DNA from: an uncultured Anaerolineae bacterium
Lineage (GTDB): Bacteria; Chloroflexota; Anaerolineae; Promineifilales; Promineifilaceae
DNA: 64,000 nucleotides
Reading direction: 5' to 3'
NCBI GenBank assembly: GCA_937943625.1
Contig: CALEAD010000006.1
Span: forward strand, 16,663-80,662
The notes under the pieces: generated by a model
Seen by the model: only the letters and a program-made list of their open reading frames with translations
Told to the model about the DNA's origin: nothing
The model's database searches: none
Made by a program: the position numbers and the translations under genes
Shown: one piece after another, positions 23,994 to 33,269 of the stretch
How the letters are laid out: every line of letters begins with the position of its first letter
Position numbering within the stretch: position 1 is the first letter of the stretch

Positions 23994-24040
23994 GCTCAAT
24001 TCTAGGCCCTAAGGGTTTGGGTAGGCCTCAGCAACTATTC

Positions 24041-24083
24041 AGACCTGACAGGTTTTTACCAGAGGCGAAAACCTGTCAGGTCT
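24041..24083. repeat. 16-bp perfect inverted repeat (AGACCTGACAGGTTTT)
   Basis: AGACCTGACAGGTTTT (24041-24056) pairs with AAAACCTGTCAGGTCT (24068-24083) over an 11-base loop. It has no U-tract on the leftward side, so it is more likely an mRNA-stabilising or attenuating hairpin behind the binding-protein gene than a full terminator. A smaller hairpin GCGATTT-TGGC-AAATCGC follows at 24121-24138. Confidence 0.85.
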
Positions 24084-24174
24084 TGAGAAACTGGTTTGTG
24101 CTGACCTCTGGCAACATAACGCGATTTTGGCAAATCGCACCACACTGGCGGCCAGCAAAAACGCCGGCCCAGCC

Positions 24175-25899
24175 CTATTGCTTAATATCCCACTCTGCAA
24201 TGCTGTAGAAGGGGGAAGCGCCGGAAATTTTTACATTTTCCATGCGCGCACTAATAGCCCAGGTATCCAGGTCTTGCCAGACGCCCAGCCAATACACGTT
24301 GTCGTACATAATCTCGCCAATTCGCCAAAAAGTTTTCTGGCGCTCTTCAAAGTCAATCTGCGTAGCCTGCAAGCGGAAAAGGCGATCTAGCTCCTCATCG
24401 CAGATTTTTTGGTCATTGACGCCGTCAGGATACTGATCGGTAGGAATTTCAGAACAGAGCCAGCGGCTGGAATCTGGGTCTGGGAAGGCTTCTGAGGCAG
24501 ACCACTGGCCAATGTCTAGCTGGCCGGTAGGCATGGGACCGCCGCCGCCATAGCTCTGGAAGAAAACGTTGGAGGCAAAGCCAACAGGCTCCAGGCGAAT
24601 GCCGCAACCGGCCAGGTTTTGCTGCGCCACTGCCTGTGTATCCTGGCGAATGGCGCGAGTAGTTGTGCCATGTTTCAAAATGAGTTCAACCCCATCTTTG
24701 TCACGCACGCCGTCACCGTTGCTATCAATCCAGCCTGCTTGGTCTAGCAGGGCGTTGGCCGAGGCTGGATCATAGGGCCAGGGAGCCAGATTGGGGTTGG
24801 CGTAGGGGGTGTTGTCCCAGAAGGTTACGGCCGGTTGGGTCAGGCCCAATAGCAGGTCGCGGTTGATCGAGAAGCGATCAAAGCACATGGCAATGGCCTG
24901 GCGCACGCGCTTGTCGGCCAGGGCGGGGTGCGCTTCTTTACCAAAGTAGATGTACCAGCCTTCGTCGTAGCCAGAGACAACGGCAAAAACTTCGATGCCT
25001 GCCTGCTCCAGGGTGGGAATGTCGGCCTGGGAGATGAAGGTACCCAGGTCGCCTGTGCCGGTGCGCAACGCCGCCACCTGGGCAGCGTCATCGGGCACAA
25101 AGCGGAAGAAGATTTCGTCAATTTTGGCGGGCGTGCCGTAGTAGTTTTCGTTGCGCACAAAGCGAGCATAACTGCCAGATTCCCACTCGGCAAAGACATA
25201 GGGGCCGGCGCTAACGGTGGGCGCCAGGTTCCAGGGGGCCGTATCCAGGCTGCCTTCGGCCTCAAAGACAGGCTCCAGGATGTGCTTGGGCAGCACAAAG
25301 CCCCACAGGTTTGCCACCCAGGGGATGAAGGGTTCTTCAAAGGTGGTGACAACGGTGCGCTCATCTGGAGCGCTGATTTCGGTGATCAGGCTGTAGGGGT
25401 AGGTGGAGTTGACGGTGTTGGCCGGGTTCATGAGCATCTCGTAGCTGAAAATGAAATCAGCAGAGGTGATGGGTGTGCCGTCTGACCATTTGATATCGTC
25501 ACGCAGCTTAATGGTGATGGTACGGCCGTCTGGAGAAATGCCCCCGTTCTCCGGGCTGGGAATTTCTGTGACCAACACGGGGTTAGGGTTGTTGTCTACG
25601 TCAAAGTTCCAGGCTGAGGCGTTCCAAATTTGCTGGGTGATAGCAGAAAACCACATGTTGGTGTACATGGGATTCAGGTTATCAAATTCCTGCGTCCAGA
25701 TAAAGGTGGCAACCTTACGCGCTGTAGGGGCTGTCGGGGCGGTGGTTGGCGCAGCGGGTTGGGCGGGGGCGTCTGTGGTTGTGCCACCTGTGTTGGCAGC
25801 AGGCTCGGTGGTTGTGGTCTGGCCACCACAGGCAGCCAGGGCAGCCAACAGCAGCACAACCAGAAAGAGAAAGGCTACATTTTTGGTTTTAGTCAACAT
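24175..25899 (-). CDS. Peptide-type ABC transporter substrate-binding lipoprotein (SBP_bac_5)
   Basis: A 574-residue family 5 binding protein. The lipoprotein signal is clear: positively charged start, hydrophobic core, and lipobox LAAC with Cys24, followed by a Thr/Pro/Ala-rich linker (residues 25-60). SBP_bac_5 features include DIKWSDGTPITSADF and DKRVRQAIAMCFDR. A segment DSNGDGVRDKDG is a calcium-loop-like turn common in the family. The start at 25899 has GGAGGAG upstream; the longer frame adds no signal peptide. It is the first transporter gene after the GntR regulator. Confidence 0.94.
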   Translation of the reverse strand: MLTKTKNVAFLFLVVLLLAALAACGGQTTTTEPAANTGGTTTDAPAQPAAPTTAPTAPTARKVATFIWTQEFDNLNPMYTNMWFSAITQQIWNASAWNFDVDNNPNPVLVTEIPSPENGGISPDGRTITIKLRDDIKWSDGTPITSADFIFSYEMLMNPANTVNSTYPYSLITEISAPDERTVVTTFEEPFIPWVANLWGFVLPKHILEPVFEAEGSLDTAPWNLAPTVSAGPYVFAEWESGSYARFVRNENYYGTPAKIDEIFFRFVPDDAAQVAALRTGTGDLGTFISQADIPTLEQAGIEVFAVVSGYDEGWYIYFGKEAHPALADKRVRQAIAMCFDRFSINRDLLLGLTQPAVTFWDNTPYANPNLAPWPYDPASANALLDQAGWIDSNGDGVRDKDGVELILKHGTTTRAIRQDTQAVAQQNLAGCGIRLEPVGFASNVFFQSYGGGGPMPTGQLDIGQWSASEAFPDPDSSRWLCSEIPTDQYPDGVNDQKICDEELDRLFRLQATQIDFEERQKTFWRIGEIMYDNVYWLGVWQDLDTWAISARMENVKISGASPFYSIAEWDIKQ

Positions 25900-25991
25900 G
25901 ATCTCTCCTCCGTAAGAGTGTTGGGTGAAAAACGGCCGTTTCCGGCCAAAACAATGAGAAACAAGCAGCGTTTCTTTAGGCATCACCTCCC

Positions 25992-26714
25992 TTAAAAATT
26001 CTCGTGGCGAATTCCATTCATAGGGGATTCCTGTTGCAACATCGCCAAAAGCTCGGCGGCAACGGTTTCAATGTGCTGGCGCATGGCGCGCTCAGCCCCC
26101 TGGGCGTCTCTGGCAGCCAGGGCGTGGAGGATAGCGGCGTGTTCTTGTTGATCGGTGGCATCGCGGGAGGGCAGTGTGGCAACGGCCGTTTGCACAAAAT
26201 TACCCCACAGCATCGTCGGAAAAGCCGACCAGAGCTGGCTCAGCGTGCGGATCAGGTACGGCCGGCGGCTGGCACGAAAAATCAGCTCGTGAAATTGGCG
26301 ATTAAGCTGGCGATACTCACCAACCTGTTCTGGCAAGCGGCACTGCGCCATCTGTTCATGAATCTGCCAGAGGGCTGCCAGCTCATCTGGGCGAATGCTA
26401 AGCGCCGCTCTGGCCGCTGCCTGTCCTTCCAAAAAGCTGCGGTGCGCGTACAAATCCACCACGTCTTCAGGCGAGATATTGACCACACGCACGCCACGGT
26501 AGGGAATGTGCTCCACCAACCCCTCGGCGACTAACCTTTTCAGCGCCTCACGCACGGGCATCTGGCTTACGCCCAGGTCTTGGGCAATGTGCTGCTGGCG
26601 CAACCAGGTGCCAGGGCGATAGTCACCCTGCAAAATAGCGGCGCGAATTCGTTCCGAAACCCACGCATTTAGCTGACGATGAGAAGAAGGAGGGTCTTCT
26701 TTGGCGCGCATCAT
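25992..26714 (-). CDS. GntR-family regulator, FCD type
   Basis: A 240-residue regulator. The winged helix occupies about residues 12-75 (AILQGDYRPGTWLRQQHIAQDLGVSQMPVREALKRL), and the FCD ligand domain follows with metal-binding His/Asp positions (HRSFLEGQAA, FHELIFRAS, EHAAILHALAARD). It is the first gene of the ABC operon and probably senses the imported solute or a product. A palindrome over its promoter is a candidate autoregulatory site. Confidence 0.92.
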   Translation of the reverse strand: MMRAKEDPPSSHRQLNAWVSERIRAAILQGDYRPGTWLRQQHIAQDLGVSQMPVREALKRLVAEGLVEHIPYRGVRVVNISPEDVVDLYAHRSFLEGQAAARAALSIRPDELAALWQIHEQMAQCRLPEQVGEYRQLNRQFHELIFRASRRPYLIRTLSQLWSAFPTMLWGNFVQTAVATLPSRDATDQQEHAAILHALAARDAQGAERAMRQHIETVAAELLAMLQQESPMNGIRHENF

Positions 26715-26816
26715 GGTTGCAAAGAAAACAAAAGGTCAATCGGGAGTGGTGATAATTGTCAGGTGTATCCGCCCTGATGCTTGCTCAGAACCCCAAAACC
26801 CGCAAGTGAAAAGTTG

Positions 26817-26827
26817 GATATTATATC
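26817..26827 (-). promoter_or_regulatory. Candidate -10 box and GntR operator palindrome
   Basis: The palindrome GATATTATATC is centred on a consensus TATAAT read leftwards (26820-26825), 106 bp upstream of the GntR start. A good -35 is not evident. An 11-bp palindrome over a -10 box is what an autorepressor site would look like. Confidence 0.45.
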
Positions 26828-26901
26828 TAATCCCAGGCGGTTAAGTGCAGCATAACACGAAGTAAGAAGTGCGTCAAGAAATTTGTCGTTCTGGCGCTCT
26901 A

Positions 26902-29034
26902 TTATCCATCGGGCCAACCCAGGCCAATGCGGTTGCGTTCTGGCTCTACGCTAAGAACGGCCACCTCAATCACGTCCCCCACGCCCAGGCGAACGTGGTG
27001 CGGGATGTGGCTGCGGTGCAGCAGCCCATCTTGCTTGACACCAATGTCTACAAAAGCGCCAAAATCTACAACGTTGCGCACTGTGCCGTTCAGCCTCATA
27101 CCAGGGCGCAAATCTTCCATAGATAGGACGTCGCTGCGCAGTAGCGGTGGGGGCAGCTCCGCACGGGGATCACGGCCAGGGCGAATGAGCTGGGCAAAAA
27201 TATCGGTCAGGGTGGGTAGGCCCACATGCAGCCTGGCAGCCAGTTCGGGCAGCGGGTGTTTTTGCTGCAAGGCAGTCAGGGCGGCCTGGCGCTGCGGCAA
27301 TGGGGCAGTGGGCGAGAGTTGGGCAAGCTGTAACACGGCCGTTGCTACGGCATAGCTCTCCGGGTGAATGGCGCTGGCATCCAGGGGATTGTCGCCATCG
27401 CGAATACGCAAAAAGCCGGCGCACTGCTCAAACGCCTTGCTGCCCAACCCGCTGACGGAAAGCAACGATTGACGATTGGGGAAACGGCCGTGCTGCTCAC
27501 GCTGCGCCACAATTTTCTCTGCCAGCTTTGGCCCAATACCCGACACATACGTCAAAAGTGCCGGTGAGGCCGTGTTCACGTCTACCCCCACATGGTTCAC
27601 CACGCTCTCCACGACCCCGACCAGCGTTTCTGCTAGCTGTTTTTGGTTCACATCATGCTGATACAGGCCAACGCCAATCGCCTTCGGCTCAATCTTCACC
27701 AATTCTGCCAGCGGGTCTTGCACGCGCCGCGCAATGGAAACCGCGCCACGCAGCGTTACATCCAGGTGGGGCAACTCCTCTTTGGCCAGCTTACTGGCGC
27801 TGTAGACGCTGGCGCCGGCCTCATTCGCCATCAGGTAATGCACGCCATCCTGCGTCCGCGTCAGCTCTGCCACGAGCTGCTCCGTCTCGCGGGAGGCTGT
27901 GCCGTTGCCAATGGCAATCAGCGTTACCTGGTAGCGGCTGACCCAGGCAGCCAACTGCATCAATGCCTCTTGCCACCTGTTTTGCGGTGGGTGCGGGTAA
28001 ATCGTCCCCGTGTCCAGCACCTTACCGGTGGGGTCTACAATGGCCACTTTGCAGCCGGTGCGGTAGCCGGGGTCAATGCCCAAAACCGTGTGCCCTGCCA
28101 GCGGGGGCTGTATAAGCAGGTTGCGCAAATTTTCGCCAAAAACGGCAATGGCGTGCGCTTCGGCCTGCTCGGTCAGGGCACGGCGAATGTCGCGCTCGAT
28201 GGCGGGCAGCAGCAACCGTTGTGCGCTGTCTGCCATCGCCATCTGCAACTGTTCGGCCAGGGGGCTGCGCGGGTCGGGACGCACCACGCTGCGCATGGCC
28301 AGGAGCCAATCTTTTTCGTCTACGTCCAGGTGCACGCGCAGCACTTTTTCTGCTTCACCACGATTGATGGCAAGGATTTGATGCGGCTTCAGGCGGTCTA
28401 CGCGAAAATCAGCCTCGTAGTACAGGGCGTAAACCTGCCGCTCGTCAATAGCGTCGGCAATTTTGCGCGCGCGCAGCGTGCCCTGCTGCCGCGCTTTTTC
28501 GCGCACGCGCTGGCGAATGACGGCGTGGTCGCTGAGCATTTCGGCCACAATGTCGCGCGCGCCGACCAGGGCAGTGGCAGCATCGGGCAGTTCGGTGGAA
28601 AGAAAGGGGGCAGCCAGGTCAATGGCCGTTTCCCGTGTGCGTATTTGCTGCCAGATGAGCTGTGCCAATGGTTCCAGCCCCTGGGCACGGGCCACACTGG
28701 CGCGCGTTTTACGTTTGGGCTTATAGGGCTGGTACAGGTCTTCCAGTTCTGTCAGGGTGGCGACGGCCTCAATTTGCTGTTGCAGCTCTGGCGTCAGCTT
28801 TCCCTGTGCTGCAATAGTGGCGAGAATGGTCTGGCGGCGTTCATCCAGCGCTTGCAGGCGCGCTGCCATGTCGTTAATCTGGCGGATTTGCTCTTCATCC
28901 AGGCTACCAGTTGCCTCTTTGCGGTAACGGGCAATAAAGGGGATAGTGTTGCCAGCAGCGAGGAGGTCGAGAACGGCCGTTGCCTGCGTGGCGCGAATCT
29001 TCAGGGCATCTGCGATGAGCGTGGCGTGATTCAT
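26902..29034 (-). CDS. tex: Tex-family transcription/RNA-binding protein
   Basis: A 710-residue Tex protein. The helical N-terminal region starts with the family pattern IPFIARYRKEATGSLDEEQIRQI. A YqgF-like domain follows (LGIDPGYRTGCKVAIVDPTG near 325), then helix-hairpin-helix segments (LLTYVSGIGPKLAEKIVAQR and SVSGLGSKAFEQCAGFLRI), and an S1 domain at the C-terminus (RPGMRLNGTVRNVVDFGAFVDIG). Tex binds RNA and affects transcription. It is divergent from ricT. Confidence 0.96.
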   Translation of the reverse strand: MNHATLIADALKIRATQATAVLDLLAAGNTIPFIARYRKEATGSLDEEQIRQINDMAARLQALDERRQTILATIAAQGKLTPELQQQIEAVATLTELEDLYQPYKPKRKTRASVARAQGLEPLAQLIWQQIRTRETAIDLAAPFLSTELPDAATALVGARDIVAEMLSDHAVIRQRVREKARQQGTLRARKIADAIDERQVYALYYEADFRVDRLKPHQILAINRGEAEKVLRVHLDVDEKDWLLAMRSVVRPDPRSPLAEQLQMAMADSAQRLLLPAIERDIRRALTEQAEAHAIAVFGENLRNLLIQPPLAGHTVLGIDPGYRTGCKVAIVDPTGKVLDTGTIYPHPPQNRWQEALMQLAAWVSRYQVTLIAIGNGTASRETEQLVAELTRTQDGVHYLMANEAGASVYSASKLAKEELPHLDVTLRGAVSIARRVQDPLAELVKIEPKAIGVGLYQHDVNQKQLAETLVGVVESVVNHVGVDVNTASPALLTYVSGIGPKLAEKIVAQREQHGRFPNRQSLLSVSGLGSKAFEQCAGFLRIRDGDNPLDASAIHPESYAVATAVLQLAQLSPTAPLPQRQAALTALQQKHPLPELAARLHVGLPTLTDIFAQLIRPGRDPRAELPPPLLRSDVLSMEDLRPGMRLNGTVRNVVDFGAFVDIGVKQDGLLHRSHIPHHVRLGVGDVIEVAVLSVEPERNRIGLGWPDG

Positions 29035-29080
29035 AGCGCCGCATTATGGCACAGACCCCATCATAAAACCAGATATGAGT

Positions 29081-29109
29081 TTGGTGATTTTTATGAAATT
29101 CGCTATAAC
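29081..29109 (+). promoter_or_regulatory. Sigma-70-like promoter for the RicT operon
   Basis: TTGGTG (29081-29086), a 17-base spacer, then TATAAC (29104-29109), 61 bp upstream of the ricT start. A small CCCCTTGGGG palindrome lies in the leader. Confidence 0.55.
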
Positions 29110-29170
29110 TATCTCGCACACCCCCTTGGGGTTCGCAAATACACGCGCAAAACTTGAGAACGGAGAAAGT

Positions 29171-30202
29171 ATGACAATCGCGGAAACAGACGTGCAAACA
29201 TCCAATGTGGTTGGCGTGCGCTTTCAGAAATTAGGCAAGCTCTATCACTTTAAGGTACGCGAAGGCGACCAGATAGAGCCAGGCGATCACGTCGTGCTGG
29301 AAACCAAGCGTGGCCGCCAGCTAGGGCAGGTGATTGCCTACATTGACCAGGAAGACGTACACGCGCAAAAAGGGATGAAATACATTGACCGCAAAGCCAC
29401 CCCGCGCGACCTGGTCATGAAGCAGGTGTGGGAAGCCAAAGAGCTGGATGCCCTGATCACCTGTCGCGAAAAAGCCAGCCAACTTGGCATCCGTGACGCC
29501 AAATTTGTTAAGGCAGAGTATAGCTTCGATGGCTCTTGGCTAGCCTTCCTCTACACAACGGAAAACAAGAAGCTCAACATCCAGCCGCTGCACAATGCCC
29601 TGAGCCAGGCATTTTCCGCCAAGATCGAAATGCGCCTGATTGGCCCTCGTGATGTCGCCCGCCTGATGGGTGGCTTTGGCGCCTGCGGCGCGCCGCGCTG
29701 CTGCTCCACCTTCCTCACCGAATTTAGCCCCATCTCCATTCGCATGGCCAAAGAGCAAGGTATCTCTCTCAGCCCGCAAGAGATCACCGGCATGTGCGGC
29801 CGTTTGCGCTGCTGTCTCATTTACGAGTATGAGCAATACGTGGCGGCGAAAAAGACCCTGCCACGCCTGAACAAGCGCGTGGGCACGCCCTACGGTGAAG
29901 GGCGTGTGAAAGATGTGCGCGTGCTGCGCGAATCGGTCATCGTTGAGATAGAGGGTGACCGGTACGAAGTGTTCCGCCATGAGTTAGAGCCTCTGGATGA
30001 GCTGGAAGCGCTGCAAAAGAAGGCAGAGCAAGGCTGCGCCAAACACGAAGGAGGCGGCTGCGACTGTGGCGCGAAAGCAGCAACGTCTGCAGCTAACCTG
30101 GTTGACCCCGAAAATGAGCTGATAGACGAGCTGGCAGACGAGTTTCCAGATGAGTTGGCGGATGAGCCAGACGACGAGTCTGAAATGGACTTTTTGGCGT
30201 AG
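29171..30202 (+). CDS. ricT: PSP1-domain protein, RicT/YaaT homologue
   Basis: A 343-residue protein. The PSP1 domain (about residues 55-140) and the conserved Cys region with CGAPRCCS near 175 and MCGRLRCCLIYEY near 210 match RicT, which in Bacillus holds iron-sulfur clusters with RicA and RicF and supports RNA processing (known). Two RicA/F-like genes lie at 3.3-4.0 kb. The C-terminus is unusual: a Cys-rich stretch (CAKHEGGGCDCG) and an acidic repeat (LADEFPDELADEPDDE). Start at 29171 from GGAGAAAGT. Confidence 0.92.
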   Translation: MTIAETDVQTSNVVGVRFQKLGKLYHFKVREGDQIEPGDHVVLETKRGRQLGQVIAYIDQEDVHAQKGMKYIDRKATPRDLVMKQVWEAKELDALITCREKASQLGIRDAKFVKAEYSFDGSWLAFLYTTENKKLNIQPLHNALSQAFSAKIEMRLIGPRDVARLMGGFGACGAPRCCSTFLTEFSPISIRMAKEQGISLSPQEITGMCGRLRCCLIYEYEQYVAAKKTLPRLNKRVGTPYGEGRVKDVRVLRESVIVEIEGDRYEVFRHELEPLDELEALQKKAEQGCAKHEGGGCDCGAKAATSAANLVDPENELIDELADEFPDELADEPDDESEMDFLA

Positions 30203-30213
30203 CTAAAAGAAGA

Positions 30214-30819
30214 ATGGCAGCAAAGACACCAGAAGAAGCGTGGCAGCTTGTCACAGAATTTGTGCAAGATGAAGGACTGCGGCGGCACATGCTGGCCGTT
30301 TCTGCGGCCATGCAGGGCTATGCGGCGCGCCTGGGTGAAGATGTCATCTATTGGGGCGTTGTGGGGCTGATCCATGACTTTGATTGGGAAATTCACCCGA
30401 ACCTGGATGAGCATCCCATCAAAGGGGCGGCCATTTTGCGCGCGCGTGGCTGGGATGAGGAGACAATTCGCACGATTTTGTCCCATTATACGGCCGGTAC
30501 GGGCGTGGAGCGCGTCAGGCCGATTGATTTTGCCCTGCTGGCCTGCGACGAAATTACAGGGCTGATTACTGCTACGACGCTGGTACGGCCGTCTAAAAAC
30601 ATCGCCGACGTCACGATGAAATCTTTACGTGGCAAGTGGAGAGATGCGCGATTTGCCGCCGGCGTGGACCGCGCGCACATGGCGGAGGTGACGGCCGATT
30701 TCAGCCGTGCCTGTTTTGCCGGGCAGCTAGAGCTTTGGCAACATATCGAGAATGTGTTGACGGCTATGCAGCAACAGGCGGCGCAGTTGGGGCTGGACGG
30801 CCGTTTAAGCCAGAGCTAG
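30214..30819 (+). CDS. HD-domain (predicted phosphohydrolase) protein
   Basis: A 201-residue HD-domain protein. The metal-binding HD is in GLIHDFDWE (about residues 52-60), preceded by LRRHMLAVSAAMQGYA (His) and followed by DEHPIKGAAILRARG and HYTAG. Such proteins hydrolyse nucleotides or act as small tRNA/nucleotide phosphatases; the substrate is unknown. It lies 11 bp downstream of ricT and is probably co-transcribed. Confidence 0.88.
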   Translation: MAAKTPEEAWQLVTEFVQDEGLRRHMLAVSAAMQGYAARLGEDVIYWGVVGLIHDFDWEIHPNLDEHPIKGAAILRARGWDEETIRTILSHYTAGTGVERVRPIDFALLACDEITGLITATTLVRPSKNIADVTMKSLRGKWRDARFAAGVDRAHMAEVTADFSRACFAGQLELWQHIENVLTAMQQQAAQLGLDGRLSQS

Positions 30820-30860
30820 AACCAGAGCTGGCTACGGTCATTTGCACAGGAATATAGTCG

Positions 30861-30885
30861 GCCGTCGGCGATCATTTGCAAAGGA
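30861..30885 (+). repeat. SD-bearing intergenic repeat before moeA
   Basis: GCCGTCGGCGATCATTTGCA followed by AAGGA, 8 bases before the moeA ATG; the same core as at 11844, 51300 and 61020. Confidence 0.7.
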
Positions 30886-30892
30886 AAAACGC

Positions 30893-32155
30893 ATGGCAGA
30901 AAAGGAATACCTGACCGTTGCTGAGGCGCTAGAACTGGTGCTGGCAGGCATTGAGGTGCTGCCGCCAGAACACGTGGAACTGGCGCAAGCCCTGGGTCGC
31001 ATTCTGGCGCAGCCCATTGTGGCGCGAGACAGCCTACCCCCCTTTGCCAATTCCTCTATGGACGGCTATGCGCTGCGCGCTGCCGACCTGGCCGGCGCAA
31101 CGCCGCAGTCGCCGGTCAGCCTGCGCGTGCTGGGGGAAATTGCCGCGGGCGCGGTGGGTGATGTACCTGTCTTGCCCGGAACGGCCGTGCGCATTATGAC
31201 AGGCGCTCCCCTCCCTCCTGGCGCAGATGCCGTCGTGCCGGTAGAAGACACCAATGAACCCTGGCGCGATGCCGAACGGCCGTTGGCCAGCCACGTTCTC
31301 ATTTTCCGCCAGGTAGCTCCTGGCGCCTACGTGCGCCGCGTGGGCGAAGATATTCAGACAGGACAGGTTGTCCTGGCTGCCGGTCACCTCATTCGCCCCC
31401 AAGAGATAGGGGTGCTGGCCTCGCTAGGCGTCAGCAGCGTGCCTGTTGTGCGCCGCCCGCGCGTGGGCGTATTGGCAACCGGAGACGAGCTAATCGCCGT
31501 TGAGGAACCCCTGCGCCCCGGCAAAATTCGCAACAGCAACGGCTATACGCAGGCGGCCCAGGTGGCGGCGCTGGGTGCCGTGCCTGTGCCCCTGGGCATT
31601 GCGCCCGACAGCGAAACGGCCGTGCGCGCGCGTTTACAGGCGGGTCTAGCAGCCGGGGTTGACCTGTTCATCAGCTCCGCTGGTGTCTCTGTGGGCGCAT
31701 ACGACGTGGTAAAAACGGTGCTGGAAAAAGAGGGGAACGTTGACTTCTGGCGCGTGCGCATGCGCCCCGGCAAGCCACTAGCTTACGGCCGTTACGGGAG
31801 CATACCCTACCTGGGATTACCGGGCAACCCGGTTTCCGCCATGGTCTCCTTTGAGCGCTTTGCCCGCCCCGCCATCCTCAAAATGGCCGGGCACACACGC
31901 CTGGAACGGCCGCAAGTACAAGCCATCGTGCAAGAAGAGATTTATTCAGATGGGCGCGAGAGCTACATTCGCGCAGTTGTGCGGCGAGAGGGGGAGGTGT
32001 ATACGGCCGTTACCACGGGCGCCCAGGGGTCACACATGATGACCTCCCTCATTGCCGCCAATGCGCTCTTGATCGTGCCCGAGGGCGTAACGCACGTGCC
32101 TGCCGGGCAATCCTTGTCAGCCATGATGATCAACTGGCCAGAAACGGTTTTTTAG
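30893..32155 (+). CDS. moeA: Molybdopterin molybdotransferase MoeA
   Basis: A 420-residue MoeA protein. SMDGYALRAADL near residue 60 is the family signature; GVLATGDEL near 195 and GVSVGAYDVVK near 265 form the MoCF_biosynth domain with the active-site Asp, and the end has the MoeA C-terminal domain. It inserts molybdate into adenylylated molybdopterin. The start at 30893 lies behind AAGGAAAAACGC. No MoaABC genes are nearby. Confidence 0.96.
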   Translation: MAEKEYLTVAEALELVLAGIEVLPPEHVELAQALGRILAQPIVARDSLPPFANSSMDGYALRAADLAGATPQSPVSLRVLGEIAAGAVGDVPVLPGTAVRIMTGAPLPPGADAVVPVEDTNEPWRDAERPLASHVLIFRQVAPGAYVRRVGEDIQTGQVVLAAGHLIRPQEIGVLASLGVSSVPVVRRPRVGVLATGDELIAVEEPLRPGKIRNSNGYTQAAQVAALGAVPVPLGIAPDSETAVRARLQAGLAAGVDLFISSAGVSVGAYDVVKTVLEKEGNVDFWRVRMRPGKPLAYGRYGSIPYLGLPGNPVSAMVSFERFARPAILKMAGHTRLERPQVQAIVQEEIYSDGRESYIRAVVRREGEVYTAVTTGAQGSHMMTSLIAANALLIVPEGVTHVPAGQSLSAMMINWPETVF

Positions 32156-32178
32156 CGCCATGCCTAAGGTTTTATGGA

Positions 32179-32238
32179 AAAGTTTGATGGTTTGCTGATT
32201 GGTTTGTTGGTTGGCATTTGATAGTTGGTTTGTTGGTC
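32179..32238. repeat. Low-complexity G/T tract (GGTTTGTTGG)
   Basis: AAGTTTGATGGTTTGCTGAT, then GGTTTGTTGGTTGG and a further GGTTTGTTGG. It resembles the tract at 22811-22895 in composition and spacing but has no facing C/A arm. Confidence 0.6.
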
Positions 32239-32285
32239 GAAAACGAACGTACCACAACAGCCTGGCAGTCACTTTTCAGACAATC

Positions 32286-32313
32286 AAAAAGACCCGCTGT
32301 GGCAGGTCTTTTT
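32286..32313. terminator. Bidirectional terminator between moeA and the S1 gene
   Basis: AAAAAGACC (32286-32294) pairs with GGTCTTTTT (32305-32313) over a 10-base loop. It sits between the ends of two convergent genes, so it can serve both. Confidence 0.85.
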
Positions 32314-32324
32314 GCTGATTTTGC

Positions 32325-33146
32325 TCAATCTTGCAGCTGCAAGGTGCGACGCAGTAACTCTTCTTGCTGTGAGCGACTGCGCTCGCGCTGACGCGCCTTT
32401 TTGTTCTTTTTACGGCCGTCCATCATGGCATCCAGGCGCTCACTGCCCATTGCGCGACGCAATGCCACTTCCATGGCCGTGGGCAGTTCTTCCTCCTCCT
32501 CGTCCATTGCGTACTCTTCAACCTCAACCTGCTGAGCGCCGCGTCCACGCCGGCCACCGCCACGACCTTCGCTTACTGGCTCATGGTGCACAGGTTCCGG
32601 TTTTTCCAGCAGTGCTTTCATGCTCAGGTCAATACGCCGCTTCCGCTTGCTAAAACCAAGCACCTGCACCTGCACCTCATCACCCACCTTCACCACTTCG
32701 CCAGGGCTTTTCACGTAATCATGGCTAAGTTCGCTGATGTGCACCAACCCTTCCCGCTCGGCGCCAATGTTGACAAAAGCGCCAAAATTCTCCAGACGGG
32801 TCACCGTTCCCGTGTAGACGTTTCCCACCTTCAGGTCACTCCAATCTACAGCCAGGGGCTGGATCATCGTGACCATAATTTGTTGTGTCTGCCGGTCAAC
32901 TTTTTCAACCCACACCGTCACTTCGTCACCCACTTTCAGGGCATCAGAAACGCGGTTAACACGCCCTTCACTGAGCTGGGAAATGTGGATGAGGGCGTTC
33001 ACACCTACGCCAATGTCAATAAAAGCGCCATAAAGCTCCAGCCGCTCGACCTTGCCCGTTAGCTTCATTTTTGGCTTCAGGTCATTAATTGTTAAAGGAG
33101 CAGCCACTTCAGGCGCTCCTGTTGTTTCGGTCACTTCTTCACGCAT
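32325..33146 (-). CDS. Double S1-domain RNA-binding protein
   Basis: A 273-residue protein with two S1 domains (KLTGKVERLELYGAFIDIG at about 29-47, and VYTGTVTRLENFGAFVNIG near 108-126). A highly charged tail follows, with a Gly/Arg block (GRGGGRRGRG) and an acidic block (DEEEEEL). It resembles a truncated ribosomal S1 or a general stress S1 protein. The strong promoter upstream suggests high expression. Confidence 0.9.
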   Translation of the reverse strand: MREEVTETTGAPEVAAPLTINDLKPKMKLTGKVERLELYGAFIDIGVGVNALIHISQLSEGRVNRVSDALKVGDEVTVWVEKVDRQTQQIMVTMIQPLAVDWSDLKVGNVYTGTVTRLENFGAFVNIGAEREGLVHISELSHDYVKSPGEVVKVGDEVQVQVLGFSKRKRRIDLSMKALLEKPEPVHHEPVSEGRGGGRRGRGAQQVEVEEYAMDEEEEELPTAMEVALRRAMGSERLDAMMDGRKKNKKARQRERSRSQQEELLRRTLQLQD

Positions 33147-33269
33147 GTTGAGTTCTCCTACGCAGGGATGTATTGCTCAGCGCTCTGCGCATCCGTCGCA
33201 ATATGTTGTTCATAATACATGGGGGGGCAGAACGCATAGTTTTGCTTTTGCTCCAAAATTCAGAAGGCA

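Noticed and set aside
27643..29157. Long open frame (504 codons) on the plus strand opposite tex
   Set aside because: It is antisense to a clear Tex protein, has low-complexity Gln/His-rich composition and no family features; a shadow of GC-rich codon bias.
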